A stretch of 64,000 bases of DNA, from contig OX419757.1 of the NCBI GenBank assembly GCA_948567375.1, forward strand, positions 20,150,001-20,214,000, given 5' to 3'. The DNA comes from Lunularia cruciata. Taxonomy: Eukaryota > Streptophyta > Marchantiopsida > Lunulariales > Lunulariaceae. Made by a program: the position numbers and the translations under genes. Shown here piece by piece: positions 1 through 9,640 of this stretch. The notes under the pieces were generated by a model. That model was not told the origin of the DNA, searched no databases, and saw only the letters and a program-made list of their open reading frames with translations. The number at the start of each line of letters is the position of its first letter. Positions within the stretch are counted from its first letter, which is position 1.

Positions 1-60
1 CCAAGCCAAAAATCCCTTGAAATATCTCTCCTCTTTTCACTTTGTCACTCCAAACATGAA

Positions 61-258
61 ATACTCCCCCCAAACTCTTTTGTTCAAAGTGCCCCAACTA
101 AAATACCCTCGGGACTCTTTTGCTCAAATGCACCAAAGAAAAAACTCTCAAGACTCTTTTGCTCAAATGCTCTAAATAAAATACCTTTGGGACTCTTTTT
201 TTCAGATGCATAAATTAAAAGACTCCCAATACTCTTTTGCTCAAATGCACCAAATAAA
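61..258. repeat. 39-40 bp minisatellite, about 5 copies
   Basis: Five imperfect head-to-tail copies share the core 'actcttttgctcaaatgcac'. Because the period is close to 39 nt, the minus strand stays open and encodes a 13-residue repeat with the core FGAFEQKS. It lies beside a family B LTR fragment but does not match the other B LTRs here, so it may be flanking DNA or a subfamily-specific insertion. The rest of 1-429 shows nothing else recognisable. Confidence 0.8.
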
Positions 259-429
259 ATACCTCCATGACTCCAAGAACATAACAAAAGTCATGAGCTA
301 GTGTAACAAAAATTTAACTCCGAGCTCATGAAAAAAATTAAAAGAGACTCTTGATCTTATGTAACATAAAAGGAAAGTTTTGAGCTCACCAAATGGCACT
401 AATGATAACCATGAACCATTTTCCCCAAT

Positions 430-699
430 GACACCATCTACTTGGCATGCAAGCTAAGCTAGTTGGAAAACTTCCCAAGAAGTTTCCTTTTAGAAGCCAC
501 TTACTTGGCATGTAAGCTAAGTTACTTGGGAAGCTTCCTCATAGAAGTTACCACTTGGCATACCCATTACCTAATACTAAGAGGGTACCAAGAAGCTTCC
601 TAGATGCTTCTAGAATATTCTCATAACTCTTGGTTAATTTGGCCTATTTGTTACTTCATAAATCTCAACTAACTCATTTGTAAATTCCATATTGTTACA
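430..699 (-). mobile_element. family B LTR fragment (5' end of LTR, minus orientation)
   Basis: The segment matches the family B LTR: repeated 'gcatgcaagctaagct' and 'gaagcttcc' blocks and the terminal 'ccatattgttaca', which is the reverse complement of the TGTAACAATATGG start. The other end (TTTTACA side) is missing. The next base begins family A integrase sequence, so this LTR was inserted into element A1. Confidence 0.75.
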
Positions 700-1500
700 A
701 CATGGATACGGTTTGTGAATTGCACAAGATCACCTCAAGTTTTGACTCTATTGTAGTCTTTGTAGACCAAATTAGAAAATGATTCATGTGTCTCCTATGA
801 CCAAGGACATGATTACTCCATAATTAGCTCAATTGTACTTAAATGCAGTCTTTTCTCACCATGGTCTATCTCAAGTGCTCATCACCAATCAAGATACTCA
901 ATTTTCTAGTTTGTTTTGGAGAACACTCTTTGGCATCTTCAAAACCAAACTTGCCATGTCCACAACATACTTCCCACAAACCAATGGACAAATAGAGTGG
1001 GCCAATTGCACTATCAAGGATATGCTCTAAGGCTTCACCTTAGACAAGCGAGAAAGGGTGGAACACCATACTTCCATCGGTGGAATTTACCTACAACAAT
1101 TCAATGAATGTATCTAAATAGGTAATTCTATTCTTCCTCTATATAGAACACCTTTCACACCTTCAAGCTTGGTAAATATCTGCCCAATGGTTACAAAAGT
1201 CAACTATGTTAACACTTTTGTTTCTAGGATCTAACAAGAGAGTGGAGAATACCAAGCATAGGTTGCAAATAGTCCAAAATCAATAAAAACAATATACATA
1301 TGCATATTTCAGGCACGTAGAGTTCAACAATGGGGATCAAGTGTGGTTGTCCACAAGCTTACGAGAGCCAACCATCTCATGTTAGTTTGCTCTCATAAGC
1401 TCAAAACTCATTTTATAGGCCTTTTCACATCATTCATCAAATTTACATAATAGTTTATCACCTTGAGCTACTGCCACACATGAAAATCAATCTAGGGTTC
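700..1500 (+). pseudogene. A1 integrase core (decayed)
   Basis: The translation parallels the better preserved A3 integrase: HHGLSQVLIT, then FPQTNGQIEWANCTIKDML, then FVSRI and the C-terminal barrel region. The third catalytic residue of the DDE triad (Glu in GQIEW) remains. The middle Asp position reads Asn (ITNQDTQF), as it also does in A3. Several stops and frameshifts interrupt it. The 5' two thirds of A1 are missing because a family B LTR abuts at 699. Confidence 0.8.
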
Positions 1501-1569
1501 CATGTTTACTTGCTTCACAAATATGAATGCCGACTACCCCACTTTCTTTCCATAAAAAGAAGTTAGACC

Positions 1570-1737
1570 TTGTCCAACATTTGATGACATTGAGGATTAT
1601 AAAGTCAAATGCATTCTCCAAAAATGCATTTGTGGTACTCATTATCCACATTTGGAATATCTCATGCATTAGAAAGGATACCCATTGTATGAGGCAACAT
1701 GGGAACCCACAACTAACTAGACCAATTTACTAATGTT
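1570..1737 (+). pseudogene. A1 C-terminal chromodomain (decayed)
   Basis: In the frame starting at CCTTGTCCAACA the translation reads DYKVKCILQK, then HLEYLM, then KGYPLYEATWEP. This is the chromodomain fold signature (E-Y-x-V-x-x-I-L ... W-K-G-Y ... A-T-W-E-P). The Trp before KGY is a TAG stop. The domain sits between integrase and polypurine tract, as in chromoviruses, where it is thought to guide integration to modified histones. Confidence 0.8.
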
Positions 1738-1783
1738 AGTGTAATCTTTTGAGCAATAGCTTTGCAATGAAGACATTATGTCT

Positions 1784-1799
1784 TAAAAGGGAGGAGGTT
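1784..1799 (+). other. polypurine tract of A1
   Basis: The purine-rich run AAAAGGGAGGAGG lies immediately before the 3' LTR, where Ty3/Gypsy elements prime plus-strand DNA synthesis. A3 has the related AAAAGGAGAG at the same place. Confidence 0.75.
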
Positions 1800-2330
1800 T
1801 GTAATAGCTGGATAGATTATCTAGAGGTGAAAATTGGCTAAATAATATCTTGAGGGATATTATATATGATTGGTTTAAGTGGATTAGATAGAGGTGTCAC
1901 CAAAAAAGTACTTCCACTAATAGAGTATAGACCAAAAACACCTTGAAAACTTTAGGGTTAATTTTGGAGGCCTAAACATATGAATTAGGCCTTGAAAAAT
2001 GAATGACTAATCTCCTTTGGAAGAAAAATAGTTACCTCACCCTTTTTTTCTTGTCAATAGCTTTCTAATGGTACCTCATCCATGTTGATCTGATCTGATC
2101 TTCCTACATGAATATTCCCTAAATATTCCCTTTGGTCAAACATGTTTGATCAACCAAATAGGACAAGGATAGGCATATCACCAATCCATGTACCTGATCC
2201 AAGGTTGTAGCTCCCTTTGAATGTATGCTTTTTGCTATATTATAAAGACAAGGTGCTCTTTTGGGGCATTAGAGTATTGAGAGATGAAGCCTTGTCTTTC
2301 TTGTGTTTCTCTTGTGCTCAAAACATTACA
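1800..2330 (+). mobile_element. A1 3' LTR (family A, 531 bp)
   Basis: It starts TGTAATAGCT and ends ACATTACA, with the TG...CA ends expected of an LTR. Internal blocks shared with every A LTR here include 'gaggtgtcaccaaaa', 'ttttggaggcctaaa' and 'ggtgctcttttggggcat'. It interrupts the integrase of B0; the 5 bp to its right are AAAGT. The other copy of the target duplication would lie outside the window. Confidence 0.9.
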
Positions 2331-3585
2331 AAAGTCTAACCACTTTTTGGTTCTAGTTTTGTTGCATTGGCAATTCTCACAAGATTGAACAAAGTCTTGA
2401 ACTTCATGTGCCATGTTTGGCCATCATTATTGTTGTTATTGAGTACTCAAGGTCTTGTCTATCCCATGTGTCTCACAATTGGTAAACCATGCACCTTTTG
2501 CAATTATGCCAAGCGTAGATCACCTAAAGCTAGAACATAATATGGTTCTTGCAACATAGAAGTCCATCTTTGAGTGAAAATATATTGTACTCCTTGTCAT
2601 ATGTTGCAAGATGACCTTGCATCAATTGAAAGAAGGGGTCTTGCTTTAAAGCAATTTTAATGCAATTTGGACTTTTGAGTCAATTCACATTGTTATAATT
2701 GCTATTGTGATGAGAGATTCAAGAAGAGTACAATCATTGTAATAGCCCATCAAGGATGACATGGAATTTTCCAAGCTTGTACTCAAGCTTGATGTCAAAA
2801 AATTGTAATCATTCCTCCTATCAATGATCTTGACTCTTCATGTGCTCCAAATGTAATGTCTATAACAAAGGTTTGTAATTGGTTTGCATGATCACTTGTG
2901 GCCCAAAGAGATAATTCCTCCCTACCTTGGTGACATATATCATTGCTAGTTTTTCTAGATCCTAAGTAGAGTAATTCCTTTTTGCAATTTTTAGTAGGCA
3001 AGACACAAAGGCAATGGGATGTACACCATTCAGAAATTCTTGATGGAACACCGCTCTAATGGTGAAGTTAGAAGCATCATAATCAACCACACAAGATAGT
3101 TGAGTGTCATATGGTTAAAGGATGGGTCATGAGGACACCGTATGCTTTAGTTTCTTGAATGCTTCTTTGTGCTTGGTGGTCCATTGAAAGCTTGAGTTCT
3201 TCCCAAAGAAATTGGTCAATGGCATGGCCACATAAGCATAGTAGTGGATGAAGTGTCAATAAAAACTTGCCAATCCATTAAATGCCTACATTTCTATGGC
3301 ATCCTTTGGAGTAGGCCATTCAATAATGGCCTTAATTTTCTCCTTTTCCATCTTCATCCCCTCCAATGAGACCTTATGATCCAAGAAGGTAACTTCTTGC
3401 TGCCAAAAGGCCCAATTTAACTTCTTGTAGTAAAAAATCTATTGATGTAGTTGTCTTAGAGCTTCTTATATACGATTCATGTGTTTTGCCTCTATCTTGC
3501 TATAGATTAAAATATCATCCAAGAACACTACCATGTACTAAACCAAAAACCCATCCAATACTTTATGCATCTAATTCATGAAGAC
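2331..3585 (-). pseudogene. B0 pol remnant: integrase zinc region, RNase H, end of RT
   Basis: Minus-strand sequence aligns segment by segment with B1: integrase HHCC region (2331-2560), spacer, RNase H (about 2800-3200) and the RT thumb/connection (about 3200-3585). Many stops and indels break the frame. A1 truncates the integrase at 2330 and a solo B LTR interrupts RT at 3586. B0 is the oldest layer of this nest. Confidence 0.8.
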
Positions 3586-4008
3586 TATAACAATATGGAG
3601 TTTAGCAACAAAATCAAGGCTAACAAACTAGTGAATATGCCAAATTAGCATGGAATATCCTGTAAGTATTTGGGAAGCTTCTTGGGAAGCTTCCCACTAG
3701 CTTACCTTGCACCCCAAGTAAGTAGTTTCTAGAAGGAAGCTTCTAGAAACTTCCAACTAGCTTAGCTTGCATGCCAAGTAGACGGCTTCAAGAAGAAAGC
3801 TTCTTGAGAAGCTTCCCGGTTAACTTGGCTTGCACTCCAAGAAAGCGGCTCAAAGAAGCTTCTTGAGAAGCTTCTCAAGAGCCTTGTATTCTCCCTATTA
3901 ATACAAGAGCCAAAGCTCATATTAGGCATTCAAAGAGTTTCTCACATTCAAGTGTCCCAATTTGATCTTCCATTCTCTTATTTTTCTCCTCAGTCTTGGT
4001 TTTTAACA
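3586..4008 (+). mobile_element. solo LTR of family B with 5-bp target duplication
   Basis: The segment starts TATAACAATATGGAG (TG mutated to TA) and ends TTTTTAACA. It is flanked on both sides by AAGAC (3581-3585 and 4009-4013). Removing the LTR and one AAGAC restores the RT sequence seen uninterrupted in B2. That shows insertion into B0 followed by LTR-LTR recombination, leaving a solo LTR. It carries the same GAAGCTTC-type arrays as other B LTRs. Confidence 0.92.
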
Positions 4009-5063
4009 AAGACCGTTGGAGCATTAGTGAGTCCAAAAGGTAAAAATCTCTTCTCAAAATGCCCATACCTTTGCAAAAGGTAATCTTCTGCACGTCCTCC
4101 CTATTAATGAAAATCTTCCAATAGCCACTTTGAATATCTAACTTGGAGAAGTATTGTGCTCTGCTCAATTGATCCAACAAACCATCAATTTGAGGCAAAG
4201 TATATGCATTCTTCACAATTTTTTATTGAGACCACAATAGTCCATACAAAAGTGATGCACTCCATCTTTCTTTGGGACAAATAGTATTGTTGCTTCCCTT
4301 GGAAATGTACTATGTTGTATGAAATACTTCTCCAAAAACTTAGTCAATGTTATTCAAAGCTCTTGCAACTCCTTTGGTGAGAGTCTATTCATTGGAGTAC
4401 TTCTTGAAAATAATTCAATCTTGAAGTGCATATCACAATCAACTTGATTTACCTATTTTTAAATTATTTACATCAACATTACCAATTTGTCCAATTGTTG
4501 CTAAACATTTTTGAGAAATTAATCTAAACATATTTGAGAAATTAATCTAATTTCTTTGGAAGGTAATGTTAATATTACAAAGGATAATCACTTTGGCAGA
4601 TCATCCAAAAACACATCTACAAACTCTTGAACTATCTAATCAACTATTGCTTGATGAAGCTTCTGGTCCTCAATAGATTCTCCATGCAATAGACTTGATC
4701 AACATCGTAAAAATAAGAATAGTTTCTTCCAAAGCTTTCTATATAGTTACTTTATTGATAAACTACCCATCTTAGAATCAATTATTCTTAGGTGTCTTAC
4801 TAAAAGATGCCAACCAACCTCATTGGTAATTCTTACGTTCATGTTGTACTTGAATTTATCATCCAATCTAATCAAATTGAGCCTTATGAAGTTCAAGCCA
4901 AAGCAGAACTAGAATGACATCATAGTGTAGAGGTGCTACTACAAACTTCATACACTCCAAATATTCCTTCCCAACTTGAATGTACTAGAATGTGAGGTAT
5001 CAAATGCAAAACCATTTCTACCATCCACCCTTATCAATCTACTTCCAATACTAGCTTGATAGG
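4009..5063 (-). pseudogene. B0 RT N-terminus, linker and protease remnant
   Basis: The minus strand reads [20 protein letters not shown] then YFSKLDIQSGYWKI, which is RT finger/palm sequence, followed upstream by the protease-RT linker and part of the retropepsin region (about 4840-5063). Stops are frequent. The end at 5063 is the insertion point of B1; the rest of B0 resumes at about 9640. Confidence 0.8.
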
Positions 5064-5167
5064 TGTAAAAGACTGAAACCGAGGAGAGAAATAGGAGAAT
5101 GGAAACTCACATTGGGACACTTGAATGAGTGAAAACTCCAAATGCCTAGCATGAGCTTTGGCTTTGG

Positions 5168-5176
5168 TATTTATAG
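5168..5176 (-). promoter_or_regulatory. TATA box of B LTR
   Basis: The minus strand reads CTATAAATA, a good plant TATA box, just downstream (in element sense) of the heat-shock-element cluster. The same box is at 24707-24715 in the B2 5' LTR. Confidence 0.7.
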
Positions 5177-5196
5177 GTAGCATACAAGGCCCTTGA

Positions 5197-5419
5197 GAAG
5201 CTTCTCAAGAAGCTTCCTCAAGCCACTTTCTTAGAGTGCAAGCCAAGTTAACTAAGAAGCTTCTCAAGAAGCTTCCTTCTAGAAACCGCCTACTTGGCAT
5301 GCAAGCTAAGCTAGTTAGAAGCTTCTAGAAGCTTCTTTCTAGAAGCTACTTACTTAAGGTGCAAGCTAAGCTAATTGGGAAGCTTCCCAAGAAGCTTCCT
5401 GGATACTTCCAGAATATTC
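5197..5419 (-). promoter_or_regulatory. heat-shock-element cluster in B LTR U3
   Basis: Heat shock factor trimers bind alternating GAA/TTC units spaced by 2 bp. This LTR has a perfect four-unit array GAAgcTTCtaGAAgcTTC at 5318-5335 and a perfect three-unit array TTCcaGAAtaTTC at 5407-5419. Paired GAAgcTTC units lie at 5197-5216, 5256-5275 and 5379-5398. All lie upstream of the TATA box in element sense. Heat-inducible transcription is inferred by analogy with the heat-activated ONSEN element of Arabidopsis. Confidence 0.7.
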
Positions 5420-5497
5420 TAGGCTAATTTGTCTTATGTGCCACTTCGTGAGCCTGACTGACTTCATCGCTAAACTCCATATTGTTACATATTCCCG

Positions 5498-5738
5498 CGC
5501 CGCTAGTTGGTGACGTCCTCGTCGCTAGTGAAGCTTTGAATTCTTGGATGGCCGTTTGTGCATTGTGGAGGTGAGAAAGAGGTTCCCAAGTGGCATCATG
5601 AAGGGGATACCCTTTCCAAAGGACCTTGTACTCCGTATGTTGGCAACGGCCTTGTTGAATGTGGCAACGCGCAAGGATACGATCAACTTTGTACTCCTCA
5701 TGATCATTGATAGGGATAGGAAGAGGGGGAGGTTGGAC
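5498..5738 (-). pseudogene. B1 chromodomain (well preserved)
   Basis: The minus strand reads HEEYKVDRILARCH, then TEYKVLWKGYPLHDATWEP, then QTAIQEFKASL: a complete chromodomain with the aromatic positions Y, W and W in place. The frame has no stop here and continues into the LTR for about 21 codons before TAG. A TGA upstream separates it from the integrase frame. B is therefore also a chromovirus. Confidence 0.85.
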
Positions 5739-6960
5739 TCAAGAGGAAAAGGAAGAGGGGTTATGAACAAAGGGTTTCAACTTGGAAACATGAAAGATAG
5801 GATGGATACGCATGTGACAAGGCAAGGCAAGATGATAAGCAACAGGAGAGACAATTTGGGTGATATCAAAGGGTCCTATCCAATTAGGGGCAAGTTTACA
5901 AACTTGGGTATCAAGTGGGAGAGGGAGGTTACTAGAGGATAGCATGACTTTATCACCAACTTCAAAAGTGAGATCTCGACGATGGTGGTCTGCATATTGT
6001 TTTTGGTGATTCTGAGCAACAAGGAGGTGAGACTTGGCTTGTTGGAGAGATTGGGATATAATGGTCAAGAATGTGGAAGTATGAGGAACCTAAGATGGAG
6101 GGGGAGCAAGAAGAGAATCTAGAACAAACAGATCTTGGCCAAAATTGAGAAAGAAAGGAGAGAATCCGGTGCTTGCTTGTTTGGAATTGTTGTAGGCAAA
6201 TTCGGCAGCGGCAAGACATTCATCCCAATTGATATGGTGGACATTGACAAAGGCACACAACATATCCTCCAATGTATGATTTGCACGTTTGGTTTGTCCA
6301 TCAGTTTGAGGATGATAGGCCGTGGACAAAGCAAGCTTGGTGCCGAGTATCTAAAAGAGTGCTTGCGAAAACTTCCTGGTAAAGCAAGGATCACGGTCGG
6401 AGATGAGTATGCGTGGCATTCCATGATGCTTGAAGACATTGTCAAAGTAGATTTGCGCTAAGGTTGGAGCATCCACGGTATCACAGGTTGATGCTAAGTG
6501 GATTTGCTTACTAAGCTTATCCACAAACACCACGATGGCGGTGTGTCCTTGTTTTGTCTTTGGCAAGGATGTGATGAGATCCAAGCTCACATGCTCCCAA
6601 CGAGCTGATGGAACGGCAAGCGGTTGAAGGAGTCCACCCGGCTTCTGGTTGCTAGCCTTGTTACGTTGGCAGCTCTCACACGATTGGAAAAATTCTCGAA
6701 CATCCCGTGTCATGTTGGGCCACAACCATTGACGTTAGAGGGTACCCAAGGTCTTGTCCACACCCATGTGACCAACGATGGGTAAATCATGGGCTTCTTG
6801 AAGAAGCACAAGTTGAAGATCACCTTTGGCTGGAACATAGATCCGGTCCGCATGGAATAAAAGGCCTTCCTTGAAGAAGAAGGTGTTGTACTCTTTGTCA
6901 CCTGTTGTTAGCCGACCATGTACCATTTGGAAGAAGGGATCTTGCTATAGAGCTAACCAA
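5739..6960 (-). pseudogene. B1 integrase
   Basis: Domains run in order from 6926 leftwards. The HHCC zinc domain shows EAHDLPIVGH and CESCQRNK. The core shows SLDLI and SDRDPCF (both Asp present) and GQTKRANHTLEDML, where the catalytic Glu is Lys. Then comes a GPF-type C-terminal barrel (NWIGPFDITQ). A few frameshifts divide it. Apart from the Glu-to-Lys change it is the best-preserved integrase in the window. Confidence 0.9.
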
Positions 6961-7124
6961 AACTCGTTATGAATCTTGGGATCAATTGACACCGTTGTAA
7001 TTGTTGCCGCGATGAGAGGAAGAGACTTCAAATCAAGTCATTGTGATAGAGCGTCAGGGATGACATGGAACCGACCTGGTTTGTACTCAAGTTTGATGTT
7101 GAACAATTGGAGTTGCTCTTCCCA

Positions 7125-8040
7125 TCAATGATGTCGACTCTTCATGTGCTCTAGGTGCAAGGTCTGCAACAATGGCTTGTGATCAGTTCGCATGATCACT
7201 TGTTTCCCCAAGAGATAATGCCTCCATACCTTGGTGGCATATACCATTGCAAGTTGTTCTTGATCTGGAGCAGAGTAATTTCTTTCAGCTATATTTAGTC
7301 GGCAAGACAAAAAGGCAATAGGATGTACTCCATCTGGAAATTCTTGTTGCAACATAGCTCCAATTGCAAAGTTAGAAGCATCAAAATCAACCACACAAGG
7401 TAGTTGAGGATCATATGGTTGAAGAATGGGTCTTGAAGACACCATATGCTTTAACTTCTGGAATGCTTCTTCATGCTTGGTGGTCCATCGGAAGCTCAAG
7501 TTCTTTCCCAAGAGGTCAGTCAATGGTGCAGCCACGTGAGCATAATAGTGGATGAACCGTCGGTAAAAACTGGCCAATCCATTGAATGCTTGTACTCCGG
7601 TAGCATCCTTTGGGGTAGGCCAATCAGTACTGGCCTTGATATTCTCTTCTTCCATCTTGATCCCCTCTGATGAGATCTTATGACCCAAGAAGGTAACCTC
7701 CTTCTGCCAAAAAGCACACTTTGACTTCTTGCAGTAAAATTTCCATTGTCGTAGTCGTCTTAGGACTTCTTGCACATGATTCTTGTGTTCTGCCTCTAGA
7801 TCTAGCTTGGAAAAGTAGCATGCTCCACTTAATTGATCAAGCAGGTCATCAATCCAAGGCAAGGGATATGCATTCTTCACGGTTTGCTTATTGAGTCCAT
7901 GGTAATCAATACAAAAACAAAGTCCTCCATCCTTCTTTGGAACAAATAGTACCGGTGCTCCCCACGGAGAGGTACTATGTTGTATGAAATCCTTCTCCAT
8001 CAACTCTGTAAGTGTTGTTCGCAACTCCTTCAAATCCTTT
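7125..8040 (-). pseudogene. B1 reverse transcriptase and RNase H with internal RT deletion
   Basis: A 302-codon open frame reads the RT fingers ([32 protein letters not shown]), then jumps from YFSKLDL directly to EAEHKNHVQEVL. The palm segment with the FLDD catalytic motif, present in B2, is gone with the frame kept. RNase H follows with VDFDASNFAIGAML, DQEQLAMVYA and RTDHKPL, all catalytic acids present. The product could not copy RNA despite its long open frame. Confidence 0.92.
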
Positions 8041-8363
8041 GGTCAGAGCCGATAGATTGGTCTACTCACTAGAGTACTCCCTGGCAATAACTCAATCTTG
8101 AAGGGCATACCTCAATCAGAGGGTAATCCCTTTGGTAGATCATCTGGAAACACATCTGCAAACTCCTAAACTATCCGATCAACCGTTGCTTGATGCGGCA
8201 CCTGGCCCTCCTCAGATTGTTCTTGTCCAATTGGCTTGATCCACACCGCGAATACAGACTTATCTTCCTCCAAAGCTTGCTCTATGGCTGCTTCATTAAC
8301 AAACTTCCTTTCTAGGGACTCATCTCTCTTCCAAGCTTGCTCTATGGTTGCGTTCTTGGCAAA
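8041..8363 (-). pseudogene. B1 protease-RT linker with 21-residue repeats
   Basis: This segment and the end of the next encode three tandem copies of a charged repeat of about 21 residues (DGKFVEKVAIEQIWKGDESQ and relatives), then the DLPKGLPSD-type start of RT. The DNA shows it as three copies of 'gcttgctctatggctgc' about 66 bp apart (8274-8420). B2 and B5 have the same triple repeat. Confidence 0.75.
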
Positions 8364-8876
8364 CTACCCTTCTTGGGACTCATCTCCCTTCCAGATTTGC
8401 TCTATGGCTACCTTCTCAACAAACTTCCCATCTTGGGACTGACTTTTCTTAGGTGTCTTACTTAGAGGTGCCAGACAACCTAATCGGAAATTCCTACCTT
8501 GGTGTTGTACTTGAATTTGACGTCGGGTCCAATCGAATTGAACCTTATGACGTTCAAGCCAAGGTAGACCCAGAATGATATCATAGTGTAGAGGTGCAAC
8601 TACAAACCTCATACACTCCAAATACTCCTTCCCAATCTTGAAGGTAACAAGATGCGAGGTGCGGAATGCAAAACCTTTTCTACCATCCGTCATCATCAAA
8701 CTACTTCCAATCACTGGCTTGATAGGAATACCCAATTCCTTTGCTACTTGCATAGATATGCAATTCTTTGAACTTCCAGAATCAACCAAAATCTTACAAC
8801 CTCGATTAGATATCGTACCTCGCAAGTGAAGCAAACTTGCATTGGTCGAGCCTTCAATCTTCTTGGAACTAATCAA
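8364..8876 (-). pseudogene. B1 retropepsin-like protease region
   Basis: The open frame of 170 codons includes GCKILVDSGSSKNCISMQVA, the aspartic protease active-site loop (D-S-G), and later YDIILGLPWLERHKVQFDW, the second conserved retropepsin segment. This is the only B copy here that keeps DSG; B2 and B5 read DSR. It would cleave the Gag-Pol polyprotein. Confidence 0.9.
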
Positions 8877-8902
8877 CCTCCCAATAGACGGCTCGAAATC
8901 TC

Positions 8903-9640
8903 CTACTGAGATACTTTGTTTCCTTGATCATTCTGTTCCACAAACTCCATCTGGGCAACTTGTCGAGGTCGCCCATTCCTAAGTGGACATTCAACAATAC
9001 GATGTCCAACTTGGCGACAATGAAAGCAACCTCCATTTTGTCGTAATCTTTCTCTATCTACTATGCCAAGTGGTCTTCGTTGGATAGCATCAATCTCCAT
9101 TGGTACCAATTCTTCCACTCGTGGTACTGGTAGGTTTTGTGTAGGTTGAGGTCAAGACCAAGTTGTCGCAACTAAGGAATCAAAATGTTCAGCCAATTGC
9201 ATGGCTTCTTCTACATTCAGTGGCTCTTGCATGGTCACCTCCAATTTGGTTCGTGACTTCAATCCTTGCACAAATCGATCCAGAACTTCACCTTCTTGGA
9301 TATCTGGAATTTGCATGATGATATTTTGAAATTGTGTGATGTAGCTTCTCATTGAGCCAATCTGCCTCAACTCTGCCAATTTATCTCGTGCAGCTTGGGT
9401 GGCATTTATAGTCTGAAATTGACCAAGTATTGCATCCTTGAATTCCGCCCATGTCAAAATTGGTGTAACAATTTGTCATTTAGCTCTTTCTACTTGGAAT
9501 CGCCACCAAAGTTTTGCCACGCCGTCCAACTGGCTAGAAGCCAAGAGAATTTGTCTCCGCTTGTCTTGAAGATTGGTGGCTTCAAAGTAACGTTCATAGT
9601 CAAACACAAAATTCTCCACTGTGCCTGGAAGATTTATTTG
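8903..9640 (-). pseudogene. B1 Gag (N-terminally truncated)
   Basis: The minus strand encodes the Gag capsid-like segment (LAELRQIGSMRSYITQFQNI, VQGLKSRTKLEV) and a CCHC zinc knuckle, NGGCFHCRQVGHRIVECPLR (C-X2-C-X4-H-X4-C). The N-terminal part and the 5' LTR are missing. At about 9636 the sequence switches to a second Gag copy at the zinc-knuckle region. Confidence 0.88.

Larger units (their letters stand above)
5064..5489 (-). mobile_element. B1 3' LTR (family B, 426 bp)
   Basis: On the minus strand it runs TGTAACAATATGG...TTTTACA. To its right lies the 3' end of B1 pol, so this is the 3' LTR. The 5 bp on its left are ATAGG, inside the B0 protease. Its U3 carries heat-shock-element arrays and a TATA box, annotated separately. 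Confidence 0.9.

Noticed and set aside
6119-6461. Long overlapping open frames on both strands across B1 integrase
   Set aside because: Only the frame with integrase motifs (DGQ, AEFAYNNS) is real; the others are shadows of it.
5064-9640. B1 as an intact autonomous retrotransposon
   Set aside because: It lacks the RT palm, the 5' LTR and the Gag N-terminus, and has Lys for the integrase catalytic Glu.
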